Below are positions 6,982 to 14,184 of a DNA stretch of 15,668 nucleotides, piece by piece (within the stretch, counting starts at the first letter, position 1; each line of letters starts with the position of its first letter). The DNA lies in assembly GCA_039920305.1 (NCBI GenBank), contig JBDSEA010000149.1, forward strand, positions 1-15,668, written 5' to 3'. A program made the translations under genes and the position numbers. Origin of the DNA: DASRAJ01 sp039920305 (GTDB taxonomy: Bacteria > Bacteroidota > Bacteroidia > Chitinophagales > UBA10324). The notes under the pieces were generated by a model, which saw only the letters and a list, made by a program, of their open reading frames with translations, made no database searches and was not told the origin of the DNA.

Positions 6982-7020
6982 GCGGCGGAATCAGCTTATG
7001 AGAAGTGATTCTGATATCTT

Positions 7021-7041
7021 ATACGCACCCATGGTGTGTAT
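7021..7041. promoter_or_regulatory. Near-perfect 9-base palindrome between the GAF and arginase-fold genes
   Basis: ATACGCACC (7021-7029) and GGTGTGTAT (7033-7041) pair over nine positions with one G-T mismatch around CAT. It lies 66 bases upstream of the arginase-fold start and 146 bases past the GAF stop. No T run follows on either strand, so an operator is more likely than a terminator. The rest of 6956-7186 shows nothing else I can name. Confidence 0.35.
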
Positions 7042-7186
7042 TGTTTGAAGAATGGGCGATCCGCTCAGATATTAAGTGCTTAAACATAAACCCTGTGAGG
7101 CATCATGCGACTTCAATCCCATTTTGCCATCGCACTAAGTATCCGGAATAAAAGGCTTTAAATGAAATTTTATGATGCGGTTTTCA

Positions 7187-9613
7187 TTAGACCAGCTCTC
7201 CTTTTATATTCTTAAATAGCTCTTCCTCATGAAGATCAAGCTTGGGATCTTCGGGTTCATAGTTCACGTGAATACGCATTGCTTTTAATCCCTGTAATCC
7301 CTGAAGTTGCTCAACCTCAAGATATTCTATCTCATCCTTAATTAAACCCTTTGATTTCAGGTATTCAAAGTAGCGCTCGTATTCATTAGCCTCTTTATCC
7401 TGGGTGTAAATAATGGCAATGGTATGAGGCTGTGTGATGCGCTGCTCCGTATCCTTAACGTGAGCCTTATCAATCCGCTTCTTTACAATCTCATAGCGAA
7501 TATTATATGCTCCTGAAACATCAAATCTTTTTTCATCCATGCGAAATACAATTGAAAATGGATTGCTGTAACACAATATCAACTGTGTTGTTTCCAGGGG
7601 CATTGGCAGAGTGGGCAAAAGGCGGTTGGTTTCGCGGGCAATGCTGGCCATCGTAACAAGCTGCCATAACCGGAAATTTTTTACAAACACCGGTTCAAAT
7701 TTTCCATCCTGCATGATAGACTGACCGAGATAAATATTATACTCAACACCATCGGTCTTGTATTTCTCAAAATAGTGTGGCAGCAATTTTTGTGTCCGCT
7801 CTTCTTCCTCATCAAGCATGCTCACCACCGTATCATTCAACATGTTTAGTGACTCTTCAAATTCTTTTCTTCGCATGTGATGTTGTGCATGCTCTGGATC
7901 AAGGGAATCAAAGAATATTTTCACCGGCTTCCGGAGCTTCTCACTTTTTTCTGCCACCATATTCAGTACCGGTTCAACCTCCGTGCGCATGAAATCGAGA
8001 ATGTTAAACTCATCACCCGAGTCCAGGCCATCCTTCAGCTTGTTTTTATAAGTTTCAATGCGAAATGTAAGCTCATCAAGTATGGTAAAGGGATATTCTT
8101 TATAGGCATCATGCAATAGTTGTTTTGCAGCCACGAGGTAATCAATCATATCCTGGCGGATGGCTTCGTTACGCTTACCCGATGAGGAACGGATATCTAT
8201 CTGGCCATACACCGGAGTAACATCCTTGCATTCAATGAGTGGCAGCTCTGATTGCTCTATTTCACCCTTGCCAATCTGCTGAAGAACCGCCTCGGCAAAT
8301 TTCCATTCCACTGATGGGTGAATGGAAGTATAGTTTTCTTTTATTGCTGCCTGTACTCTGATGTCAAAGTCATCGGCAGCACGCTTAAATGCAATATGTA
8401 TAAGCGGCATAATCTCTTTCAGCTTCATCAGCGTTATGAAATTCATAGTGTCCGGCTCCGGCGTACCAAATTCAATGGCGCCAATCAGTTCTTTCTGATG
8501 AAAAATAGGAACGATGATCATGCACCGAAGTCCATGAGCCAGCAATTCCTCTTCGACGGGTGAAGGGGAAGAAATTTTTTCCAGGTCTTCAATAAGCAGC
8601 GGGTCACCAAGCTTTATTGCATGGGAGTAAACTGACCTTTCAAAATTTTCAAATAGCATTTTCATCTTCGTAAAAGGCACAAAGCAGAACCAGTTAGTTT
8701 CACCGCAGGCTGCCATCTTTCCCCTGTAATTAAACATAGGGGCTAATCCAACTTTCAGGTTAGGAATTTTGAAATACCCGCGCATCTTTTCAGATATTTC
8801 TAAAATATTTTTGGCAGAAATGATCGAGCCTGTCTGAAGCAGCGTGTATTCAAGTGAGGTGATCATCTCACGGTCACTGATATCCACCATCCTGTAAATT
8901 GTTACGCCTTCGAATGCAAACGTATCCGGAGGGAAATTTTTCAGCCAGAATTCATGATCGAAGAAATTTTTCTTTAGCGGACTCAGGTCAATATCCTTAA
9001 GGGGTTTAGGTTCTTTCAGCGCCTTCACTTCCACAAATTCAGTAAAGATCTCAGGCTTGTAAACAGTTGCTGATCCTGTCACTTTATCAAGCACGCGGTT
9101 TTTAAAGATGTCAGGATGTTCCATTTTAACTCCGTAATATTTCTGCAGTATGGCTGCGCCTGCAAATGCAACCAATTCTTTAACAGCGGCTTCACCATCT
9201 ACATTTCCAAGATTCCATATTCCGTTTTCATCAGAAATAATAAGTTCATTAAATTTTTTAGTACCAAAAACGGTAACCGGCTGAAATGGAATGATGGCAC
9301 CCCTAAGTTCATCATGTGAGATGGAAAGGGGGGCAACCGTGGTCATCAGGATATCAATTTCTTTCCTGAATTTTTTAATCACTTCAAGATCCTCAATGGG
9401 ATTATTCAATTCATGGGCTGCCTTTACTGTGCGGAGAATTTCCTTTAGAATTATTTCTTCAGCATTATCCGGAACCATTGCTTTTTGTTCCAGGGCACTG
9501 ATAAGTGCAGCAAAGCTTAGTGTGGTTTTATAAGGAAAATGGAAATGATTGTGAAAATTTGGTGTTTCTATCACCATATTTTCCGGAGTAGACTCGAATG
9601 TCTGTTTTTTCAT
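7187..9613 (-). CDS. Large GAF-domain protein, 808 residues
   Basis: A GAF domain is visible at about residues 255-412. It begins with TLLQTGSIISAKNILEISEK and includes GLRCMIIVPIFHQKELIGAI (361-380), the strand-turn-strand that closes the GAF pocket; MPLIHIAFKRAAD is its final helix. Residues 425-437 (ENYTSIHPSVEWK) belong to a block that I recall as typical of long Bacteroidota GAF proteins. The N-terminal 250 residues and the C-terminal 370 residues are helix-rich, charged and not assignable to a known output domain: no kinase, GGDEF, HD or helix-turn-helix motif is seen. There is no signal peptide or membrane segment, so it is probably cytoplasmic. It could sense a small ligand or redox state, but the ligand and output are unknown. 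The start at 9613 (MKKQTFE) is the farthest upstream Met. It has no close operon partner: gaps of 231 and 168 bases flank it. Confidence 0.8.
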   Translation of the reverse strand: MKKQTFESTPENMVIETPNFHNHFHFPYKTTLSFAALISALEQKAMVPDNAEEIILKEILRTVKAAHELNNPIEDLEVIKKFRKEIDILMTTVAPLSISHDELRGAIIPFQPVTVFGTKKFNELIISDENGIWNLGNVDGEAAVKELVAFAGAAILQKYYGVKMEHPDIFKNRVLDKVTGSATVYKPEIFTEFVEVKALKEPKPLKDIDLSPLKKNFFDHEFWLKNFPPDTFAFEGVTIYRMVDISDREMITSLEYTLLQTGSIISAKNILEISEKMRGYFKIPNLKVGLAPMFNYRGKMAACGETNWFCFVPFTKMKMLFENFERSVYSHAIKLGDPLLIEDLEKISSPSPVEEELLAHGLRCMIIVPIFHQKELIGAIEFGTPEPDTMNFITLMKLKEIMPLIHIAFKRAADDFDIRVQAAIKENYTSIHPSVEWKFAEAVLQQIGKGEIEQSELPLIECKDVTPVYGQIDIRSSSGKRNEAIRQDMIDYLVAAKQLLHDAYKEYPFTILDELTFRIETYKNKLKDGLDSGDEFNILDFMRTEVEPVLNMVAEKSEKLRKPVKIFFDSLDPEHAQHHMRRKEFEESLNMLNDTVVSMLDEEEERTQKLLPHYFEKYKTDGVEYNIYLGQSIMQDGKFEPVFVKNFRLWQLVTMASIARETNRLLPTLPMPLETTQLILCYSNPFSIVFRMDEKRFDVSGAYNIRYEIVKKRIDKAHVKDTEQRITQPHTIAIIYTQDKEANEYERYFEYLKSKGLIKDEIEYLEVEQLQGLQGLKAMRIHVNYEPEDPKLDLHEEELFKNIKGELV

Positions 9614-9781
9614 GACTTAACTTTTAATACCGTTGAACCGTAAATAAGAAACCTCTTCAATTTTCATTCCTGCTAATGCATTGACGATCTAATCCGCTCA
9701 AAATTGCAACATTATTGTGATTTAATCATATCAATCCGGCCTGCTTTAAACTGAATCAGAATCCCACAGAGCTTTACGAAA
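9614..9781. other. Intergenic region between GH3 and GAF genes
   Basis: This stretch of 168 bases must hold the end of the GH3 transcript and the GAF gene promoter. I found no strong hairpin with a T run. The best -7-like string on the minus strand is TAATGTTG (one mismatch), far from the start. A short palindrome TGATTTAATCA lies at 9718-9728. Nothing here is firm. Confidence 0.4.
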
Positions 9782-11296
9782 TCAATAGTGCTTTTGTGAA
9801 GTGCCCAGTATCTCATCAGCCAGAATTCTATCATTGCTTAGTCGTGGTACCTTATGTTGACCGCCAAGCTTATTTTTTGATTTCAGCCAGTTATAAAATG
9901 TGTTGCGCGGCAGAGAATGAACTACCGCAGGTTGCAACGCAATATCCTTCTCCCTCTTTGCATCATAATCCGAATTAATAGAGCGCAGGGCAACATCAAG
10001 AATTTTGGAAAATGAAGAAAGATCTTCAGGTGGCTTTGAAAACTCAATCAGCCATTCATGGCCTCCACGTGTTTTCGTTGTGAGAAAGATAGGTGCAACG
10101 GTATAATCATTCACTATGGCATCCGTTTGACGGCAGGTGACAGCAAGGGCATGATCGGTATTATCTACAATTACCTCTTCGCCGAAGGCATTAATAAAAT
10201 GCTTAAGCCTGCCTGTAACCTGAATTTTATAAGGTGAAGTAGAAGTGAATCGTATGGTATCCCCTACAAGGTAGCGCCACAAGCCACCATTGGTTGAAAT
10301 CACAAGTCCATAGTTTTCGCCCGTAACCACATTTTCAAGAAAAATAGTCCTTGGATTTTCTTTGCCTGTTTCGGAAGATGGAAGAAACTCAAAGAAGATT
10401 CCATTATTGAGATGCAAAAGCATGTCCTCATCATTTAGTCCATACTGGAATGCAAAGAATCCCTCTGATGCATTATAGGTCTGATAATAGTGCATTTGCT
10501 CATTGCGGATCAGCGATCTAAATTCCTGCTGATAAGGTGTAAAGCTTACTCCGCCATGAATGTACAGTTCCAGATTGGGCCACACGTCAGTAAGGTTGTC
10601 TTTTCCTTTCATCTCAAGAATTTTTTTTATCAGCAGCATTGTCCAGGTTGGTACTCCTGAAATATTTGTAACATCCTCATTCATCGTACTGCGTGCCAGT
10701 GCATCCAGCTTCATTTCCCAGTCATTCATAAGCGCAACTGGTAGTTCAGGAATTCGGAATTGCTGACCGAACCAGCTCATGTTTTGCATCAGTACTGCGG
10801 ATAGATCGCCGGCAGAAATGTTGCTGCCCTGCTCGCTGGGTTGATGAGTTCCACCAATAATCAAGCCCTTTCCACTCAAGAGCCGGGTGACCGGGTTTGA
10901 GTCGCAATATGAAGATACCAGGTCAATTGCACCTTTGAAATGACAATCCTGTATGGATTCGGATGTCATTGGTATGAATTTACTTCTGTCAGATGTAGTT
11001 CCTGACGACTTTGCAAACCATTTTACAGGTGAATTCCAGAGTATATTTTGTTCACCCTGCATGATTCGGGCGAAGAATGGCTTCAATGAATCATAATCCT
11101 GCAGCGGAATTCTATTGCAGAATTGATCAGTTGTCATAATTGAAGCGAAGTCAAATTTTTTCCCCCACTCTGTATTGCTTGCAGCATTTATGAGCTGGCG
11201 GAAAACTTTTTGCTGAGCATCTGCCGGCGATTGAATCCATGACTGCATCTGCTCCGCGCGCTGCCTGAGAAACCAATGGATCACGGGAGAAAGCAT
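9782..11296 (-). CDS. GH3-family acyl-adenylate-type enzyme
   Basis: This 504-residue protein matches the plant GH3 (auxin-responsive promoter) family, which belongs to the adenylate-forming ANL superfamily and conjugates acyl groups to amines through an acyl-AMP. Visible motifs are the phosphate loop KSSGTTSDRSKFIPMT (96-111), the nucleotide segment YQTYNASEGFFAFQ (271-284), LWRYLVGDTIRF (339-350), TGRLKHFINAFGEEV (361-375, hinge and start of the mobile C-terminal lid) and the closing KNKLGGQHKVPRLSNDR (474-490). The catalytic pattern therefore looks complete and the length is normal. Bacterial homologues are common in Bacteroidota, but their substrate is not established, and auxin chemistry should not be assumed. 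It follows lptB on the same strand with a 194-base gap that contains a GC-rich hairpin, so co-transcription is possible but not certain. There is no signal peptide, so it is cytoplasmic. Confidence 0.88.
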   Translation of the reverse strand: MLSPVIHWFLRQRAEQMQSWIQSPADAQQKVFRQLINAASNTEWGKKFDFASIMTTDQFCNRIPLQDYDSLKPFFARIMQGEQNILWNSPVKWFAKSSGTTSDRSKFIPMTSESIQDCHFKGAIDLVSSYCDSNPVTRLLSGKGLIIGGTHQPSEQGSNISAGDLSAVLMQNMSWFGQQFRIPELPVALMNDWEMKLDALARSTMNEDVTNISGVPTWTMLLIKKILEMKGKDNLTDVWPNLELYIHGGVSFTPYQQEFRSLIRNEQMHYYQTYNASEGFFAFQYGLNDEDMLLHLNNGIFFEFLPSSETGKENPRTIFLENVVTGENYGLVISTNGGLWRYLVGDTIRFTSTSPYKIQVTGRLKHFINAFGEEVIVDNTDHALAVTCRQTDAIVNDYTVAPIFLTTKTRGGHEWLIEFSKPPEDLSSFSKILDVALRSINSDYDAKREKDIALQPAVVHSLPRNTFYNWLKSKNKLGGQHKVPRLSNDRILADEILGTSQKHY

Positions 11297-11413
11297 TTAG
11301 CGGGATAGGTTCAGGTTAGCACCATGAAAAAACAAAATCAGGCCATTAATAAAAAAGACAGAATGCACCATAACATTAGTAAAAAGACAAAATAAAAAAA
11401 ATACTTTTCGTAG

Positions 11414-11433
11414 GCCCGGAAAATAAACCGGGC
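11414..11433 (-). terminator. Weak terminator-like hairpin after lptB
   Basis: GCCCGG (11414-11419) and CCGGGC (11428-11433) form a perfect 6-base GC stem with an 8-base loop, about 58 bases past the lptB stop. On the minus strand a run of eight T follows, but only after about 12 other bases, which is far for a classic intrinsic terminator. It could attenuate rather than end transcription into the GH3 gene. The rest of the 194-base gap is A/T-rich with nothing else clear. Confidence 0.4.
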
Positions 11434-11490
11434 AATAGCTCCTGAAAATGCGCAATAACAAAAAGATTCAAGTCACTGTAACTTCCTGGC

Positions 11491-12231
11491 TTAAATCGAC
11501 GGAATTCTTTTCCGCAACTCGAAATTTTTTCCGAGATAAACCTTACGTACCTGTTCATCAGCTGCTAATTCTTCGGCTGTGCCCTGTTTTAAAATTTTGC
11601 CTTCGAACAAAAGGTACGCCCTGTCAGTGATGGAAAGTGTTTCCTGTACGTTATGGTCAGTAATAAGGATGCCGATGTTCCTGTATTTCAGTTTTGCCAC
11701 AATGGATTGAATATCTTCCACTGCGATCGGATCAATGCCGGCAAACGGTTCATCCAGTAAAATAAATCTCGGATCTACTGCGAGTGCCCGTGCGATTTCA
11801 GTTCTTCTTCTTTCGCCGCCTGATAATAGATCACCGCGGTTTTTGCGAACCTGTATCAACCCGAATTCTTCGAGCAGGGATTCTTTTTTTGCATCTCTCT
11901 CCTTTTTATTCAGCGAAGTGAATTCGAGCACTGCGGCAATGTTATCCTCCACGGTCATCTTGCGAAATATAGACGCTTCCTGCGGCAGATAACCCAGCCC
12001 CTCCTGTGCACGCTTGTACATGGGCTGCCGCGTTAAATTCAGAGTATCCAGAAAAATATTTCCTTCTTCAGGTCGAACCAATCCAACCATCATATAGAAG
12101 GTGGTTGTTTTTCCGGCTCCGTTGGGACCCAGTAAACCCACAATTTCACCCTGCTCCACATACACTGAAACATGGTCAACAACGCGGCGGCGGCGGTATG
12201 TTTTAACAAGATTTTCAGTACGTAAAATCAT
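11491..12231 (-). CDS. lptB: LPS export ABC transporter ATPase LptB
   Basis: This 246-residue ABC ATPase should power extraction of lipopolysaccharide from the inner membrane together with LptFG. Motifs, numbered from the chosen start: Walker A GPNGAGKTT (35-43), Q-loop YLPQEASIF (81-89), the LptB-typical KMTVEDNI (91-98), signature LSGGERRR (136-143), Walker B RFILLDEPFAGIDP (155-168) and H-loop ILITDHNV (188-195). The SGGERRR and FAGIDPIAVEDI segments separate LptB from LivF-like ATPases. The frame is open to an ATG at 12270, but I chose the Met at 12231 (MILRTENLVKTYR). It matches the family's N-terminus, and a -7-like box lies at 12240-12247, inside the longer version. The LptFG, LptC and LptA genes are not adjacent in this window. 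Confidence 0.92.
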   Translation of the reverse strand: MILRTENLVKTYRRRRVVDHVSVYVEQGEIVGLLGPNGAGKTTTFYMMVGLVRPEEGNIFLDTLNLTRQPMYKRAQEGLGYLPQEASIFRKMTVEDNIAAVLEFTSLNKKERDAKKESLLEEFGLIQVRKNRGDLLSGGERRRTEIARALAVDPRFILLDEPFAGIDPIAVEDIQSIVAKLKYRNIGILITDHNVQETLSITDRAYLLFEGKILKQGTAEELAADEQVRKVYLGKNFELRKRIPSI

Positions 12232-12239
12232 ATTTGACG

Positions 12240-12247
12240 CGAAGTTA
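12240..12247 (-). promoter_or_regulatory. -7 box before lptB that decides its start
   Basis: On the minus strand TAACTTCG is one mismatch from TAnnTTTG and differs by only one base from the TonB receptor box TAACTTTG. Eight bases (CGTCAAAT) separate it from the ATG at 12231. It lies downstream of the alternative ATG at 12270, which argues for the shorter LptB. No good -33 element is seen. Confidence 0.45.
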
Positions 12248-12314
12248 ATAAATGTGAAAAGGGTATGCATTTATAACTGTATGTACTGGAGCTTTGTTTC
12301 AATAAGAATAACCA

Positions 12315-12344
12315 TTTGCTCCAATGAAAGTTTAAATAGCTTTG
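12315..12344 (+). promoter_or_regulatory. Full Bacteroidota promoter upstream of the HD-domain gene
   Basis: TTTG at 12315-12318 is followed, after an 18-base spacer, by TAGCTTTG at 12337-12344. This is an exact match to the TTTG/TAnnTTTG consensus and the best complete promoter in the window. Transcription should begin near 12350, exactly where a 30-codon small ORF starts, and the HD gene begins about 120 bases further on. Confidence 0.65.
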
Positions 12345-12349
12345 GCAAA

Positions 12350-12442
12350 ATGAATCATAAGGTTTTATTGAAAAGCATTCACTCTATTGAATTTGCCTCT
12401 TTTAAAATTCACCATATCCCTGATATCCGACATCAGCCATAA
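12350..12442 (+). CDS. Candidate 30-residue small protein or leader ORF
   Basis: An ATG at 12350, five bases after a perfect -7 box, opens a frame of 30 codons ending in TAA at 12440-12442. The peptide starts MNHKVLLKSIHSIEFASFKI and is rich in His, Ile and Lys, with no recognised motif. The stop is 29 bases before the HD-domain start, so the two would be on one leaderless transcript. It may be a leader peptide, a small protein or chance. Confidence 0.35.
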   Translation: MNHKVLLKSIHSIEFASFKIHHIPDIRHQP

Positions 12443-12471
12443 GCCTTCATCATCATTTCACATAAATTCTC

Positions 12472-13074
12472 ATGGCTACAAACTCTTTAGGAAGAATTGA
12501 ATTTGGCAATGCAGCCAACATAGACAAGGTTCTCACTCTTGAAGAGGCGAATGGATTATTAAATGATTGGGTAAAAAATGAGCGGCTAAAGCTTCATATG
12601 AGGCAGGTGGCAGGCCTGATGAAATTTTGGGCTAAGGAAAAAGAAGGGCTACCAGAAGCCGGTCAATGGAAATGGGAGCTTGCAGGGTTGCTTCACGATG
12701 CTGACTGGGATCAATGGCCGGCTGATCACTGCAGGTTGATAGTTGAGGAACTGGAGCGCCGGAATATTGATCCGGAGATCATCCATGCGATTGCCTCACA
12801 CGGACCCGGATATTTTGGAGTGGAACCGGTTTCGAAGATGGATAAAATGCTCTATGCTTTCGATGAGCTTTCAGGATTTATTCATGCGTATTCCCTTATG
12901 CGCCCGAATGGCTATGCGGGTATGGAAGTAAAAGGAGTAATAAAACGCTTGAAGGATAAAGCCTTTGCAGCAAATGTATCACGGGATGATATTCAGGATG
13001 CAAGTGAACGTGCAGAGATAAAACCGGGCGAGTTAATTGAATATATTATTCACCATCAACCGGGTGTAACTTAA
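12472..13074 (+). CDS. HD-domain metal-dependent phosphohydrolase
   Basis: This 200-residue protein belongs to the HD superfamily, hydrolases that bind metal through scattered His and Asp residues. Visible ligands are His42 (LKLHMRQVAGLMKFWA), His75-Asp76 (LAGLLHDADWD, the HD pair that names the family), His110 (IHAIASHGPGYFG; His105 is near) and Asp131 (YAFDELSGFI), so the site looks complete. It resembles the short group annotated only as predicted HD-superfamily hydrolase, which lacks a sensor or ppGpp-synthetase domain, so nucleotide or phosphoester cleavage is inferred and the substrate is unknown. The C-terminal helices (GVIKRLKDKAFAANVSRDDI) complete the fold. There is no export signal. 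The start at 12472 is the only Met at the open end of the frame. It converges on the oxidoreductase gene, with 58 bases between the stops. Confidence 0.82.
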   Translation: MATNSLGRIEFGNAANIDKVLTLEEANGLLNDWVKNERLKLHMRQVAGLMKFWAKEKEGLPEAGQWKWELAGLLHDADWDQWPADHCRLIVEELERRNIDPEIIHAIASHGPGYFGVEPVSKMDKMLYAFDELSGFIHAYSLMRPNGYAGMEVKGVIKRLKDKAFAANVSRDDIQDASERAEIKPGELIEYIIHHQPGVT

Positions 13075-13092
13075 CGATATTCCAGCGAAGCT

Positions 13093-13130
13093 CAGATTCA
13101 TGGAAATCTGTTCAGCATTACTGCCTGAAC
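13093..13130. terminator. Two tandem hairpins between convergent genes
   Basis: CAGATT (13093-13098) pairs with AATCTG (13105-13110), and GTTCAG (13110-13115) pairs with CTGAAC (13125-13130); the two stems share base 13110. Neither is followed by a strong T run on either strand. The position between convergent stops suggests a role in transcript ends, but intrinsic termination is not clearly supported. Confidence 0.25.
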
Positions 13131-13132
13131 AA

Positions 13133-14164
13133 TCAATTGTATTCATACATTCTTTCGATTATCTCCACCACCTTCATTCCTTCCTGTGCGTTGGTGGTGA
13201 TGGCTGAATTCCCGGTTAGTGTATCAATTACATTTTGAATCACATACTCATGGTTAGCCGCACTTCCCTTGTAACTTCCGTAGTCATTTGGAGGTCTGGA
13301 TGGAATCAGCTCCGGCATGGTGTAGTTTTCAATATTGCAGAATTCAACTTTTTCCATGTATTGCCCGCCAATCCTGATGCTTCCTTTTTCACCAATGATG
13401 GTAATACTGCTTTCAAGATTTTGATTCCATACTGCAGTAGAGTAATTAAAGCATCCCATTCCACCTCTCAGAAATTCGAAGGTGATCAGACCGCTGTCAT
13501 CTAAAAATTCGGTTGTATGCTGATGATTGAAATTAGCGAAGCGCGATTTGATGGCCGTAATATCTCCAAATATCCAGTACATCATATCAATGAAATGGCT
13601 GAATTGAGTGTAGAGCGGACCCCCATCAAGTAATTTTTTTCCTTTCCATCTTTTTCCTGATTCTTTATCCACCTGATAATAGCGATCATCCCGGTTCCAG
13701 TAGCAGTTAATGTTCACTACAAAAATTTTTCCCAGCCTGTTTTCATTTACCACTTCTTTTAGCCATATTGAAGGCGGGGAATACCGGTTTTGCATCACAC
13801 AAAAAACCTTCCTGGATACTTGATTCGCCATTGATATGATCCGTTCACAGTCATTGCGTGTTAAAGCCATTGGCTTTTCAATCACTACATGGCAATTTCT
13901 GCTTAGCGCTTTAAGTGCGTGCTCCGCATGTAACCCGTTTGGCGTAGCAATGATAACTACATCAGGTTCAGCTGCAGAAGAAAGGAGCTCATCAACTGTG
14001 TGAAAAAAATCTGAATGAAAATTTTCTTCAGCTACCTTTTTTAAAGTGGAATCAGTGTCAGCCACCCCGATAAGCAAAGCACCGGGATGATCCGTTATAA
14101 TCTGAGCATGGCGCTTACCGATATGTCCGAGACCTGCAATAGCGAATTGGATCTGCTGAGACAT
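13133..14164 (-). CDS. Gfo/Idh/MocA-family NAD(P)-dependent oxidoreductase (sugar-nucleotide type)
   Basis: The 343 residues begin with a Rossmann motif FAIAGLGHIGKRHAQ (7-21), then VIIATPNGLHAEHALKAL (70-87) and the family's VIEKPMAL (94-101), where Lys97 is the conserved active-site lysine. The substrate domain carries LLDGGPLYTQFSHFIDMMYW (178-197), with His190 and Asp193 at the positions used in catalysis by WbpB/WlbA-type enzymes. Those enzymes oxidise the 3-position of UDP-N-acetylglucosamine-derived uronic acids for surface polysaccharides. That role is inferred here from the motif and from the neighbour: the gene starts 20 bases after the stop of a polyprenyl-phosphate sugar transferase on the same strand, clearly an operon. 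No aminotransferase or acetyltransferase partner is within the window, so the exact substrate cannot be fixed. It is soluble, with no signal peptide. Confidence 0.85.
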   Translation of the reverse strand: MSQQIQFAIAGLGHIGKRHAQIITDHPGALLIGVADTDSTLKKVAEENFHSDFFHTVDELLSSAAEPDVVIIATPNGLHAEHALKALSRNCHVVIEKPMALTRNDCERIISMANQVSRKVFCVMQNRYSPPSIWLKEVVNENRLGKIFVVNINCYWNRDDRYYQVDKESGKRWKGKKLLDGGPLYTQFSHFIDMMYWIFGDITAIKSRFANFNHQHTTEFLDDSGLITFEFLRGGMGCFNYSTAVWNQNLESSITIIGEKGSIRIGGQYMEKVEFCNIENYTMPELIPSRPPNDYGSYKGSAANHEYVIQNVIDTLTGNSAITTNAQEGMKVVEIIERMYEYN

Positions 14165-14184
14165 TTTTTGTTCAGGGTAGATTA

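Noticed and set aside
9718..9728. Short palindrome TGATTTAATCA resembling half of a CRP-type site.
   Set aside because: It has only five-base arms in an A/T-rich stretch, about 105 bases from the nearest start; easily expected by chance.
11491..12270. A longer LptB starting at the ATG ending at 12270 (13 extra residues).
   Set aside because: The extra residues (MHTLFTFINFASN) do not fit the LptB N-terminus, and a -7-like promoter box lies inside that extension, so the Met at 12231 is preferred.
12101..12349. Plus-strand open frame running antisense through the start of lptB into the intergenic region.
   Set aside because: The part over lptB is a shadow. Only the tail from the ATG at 12350, which sits at a promoter, was kept as a candidate.
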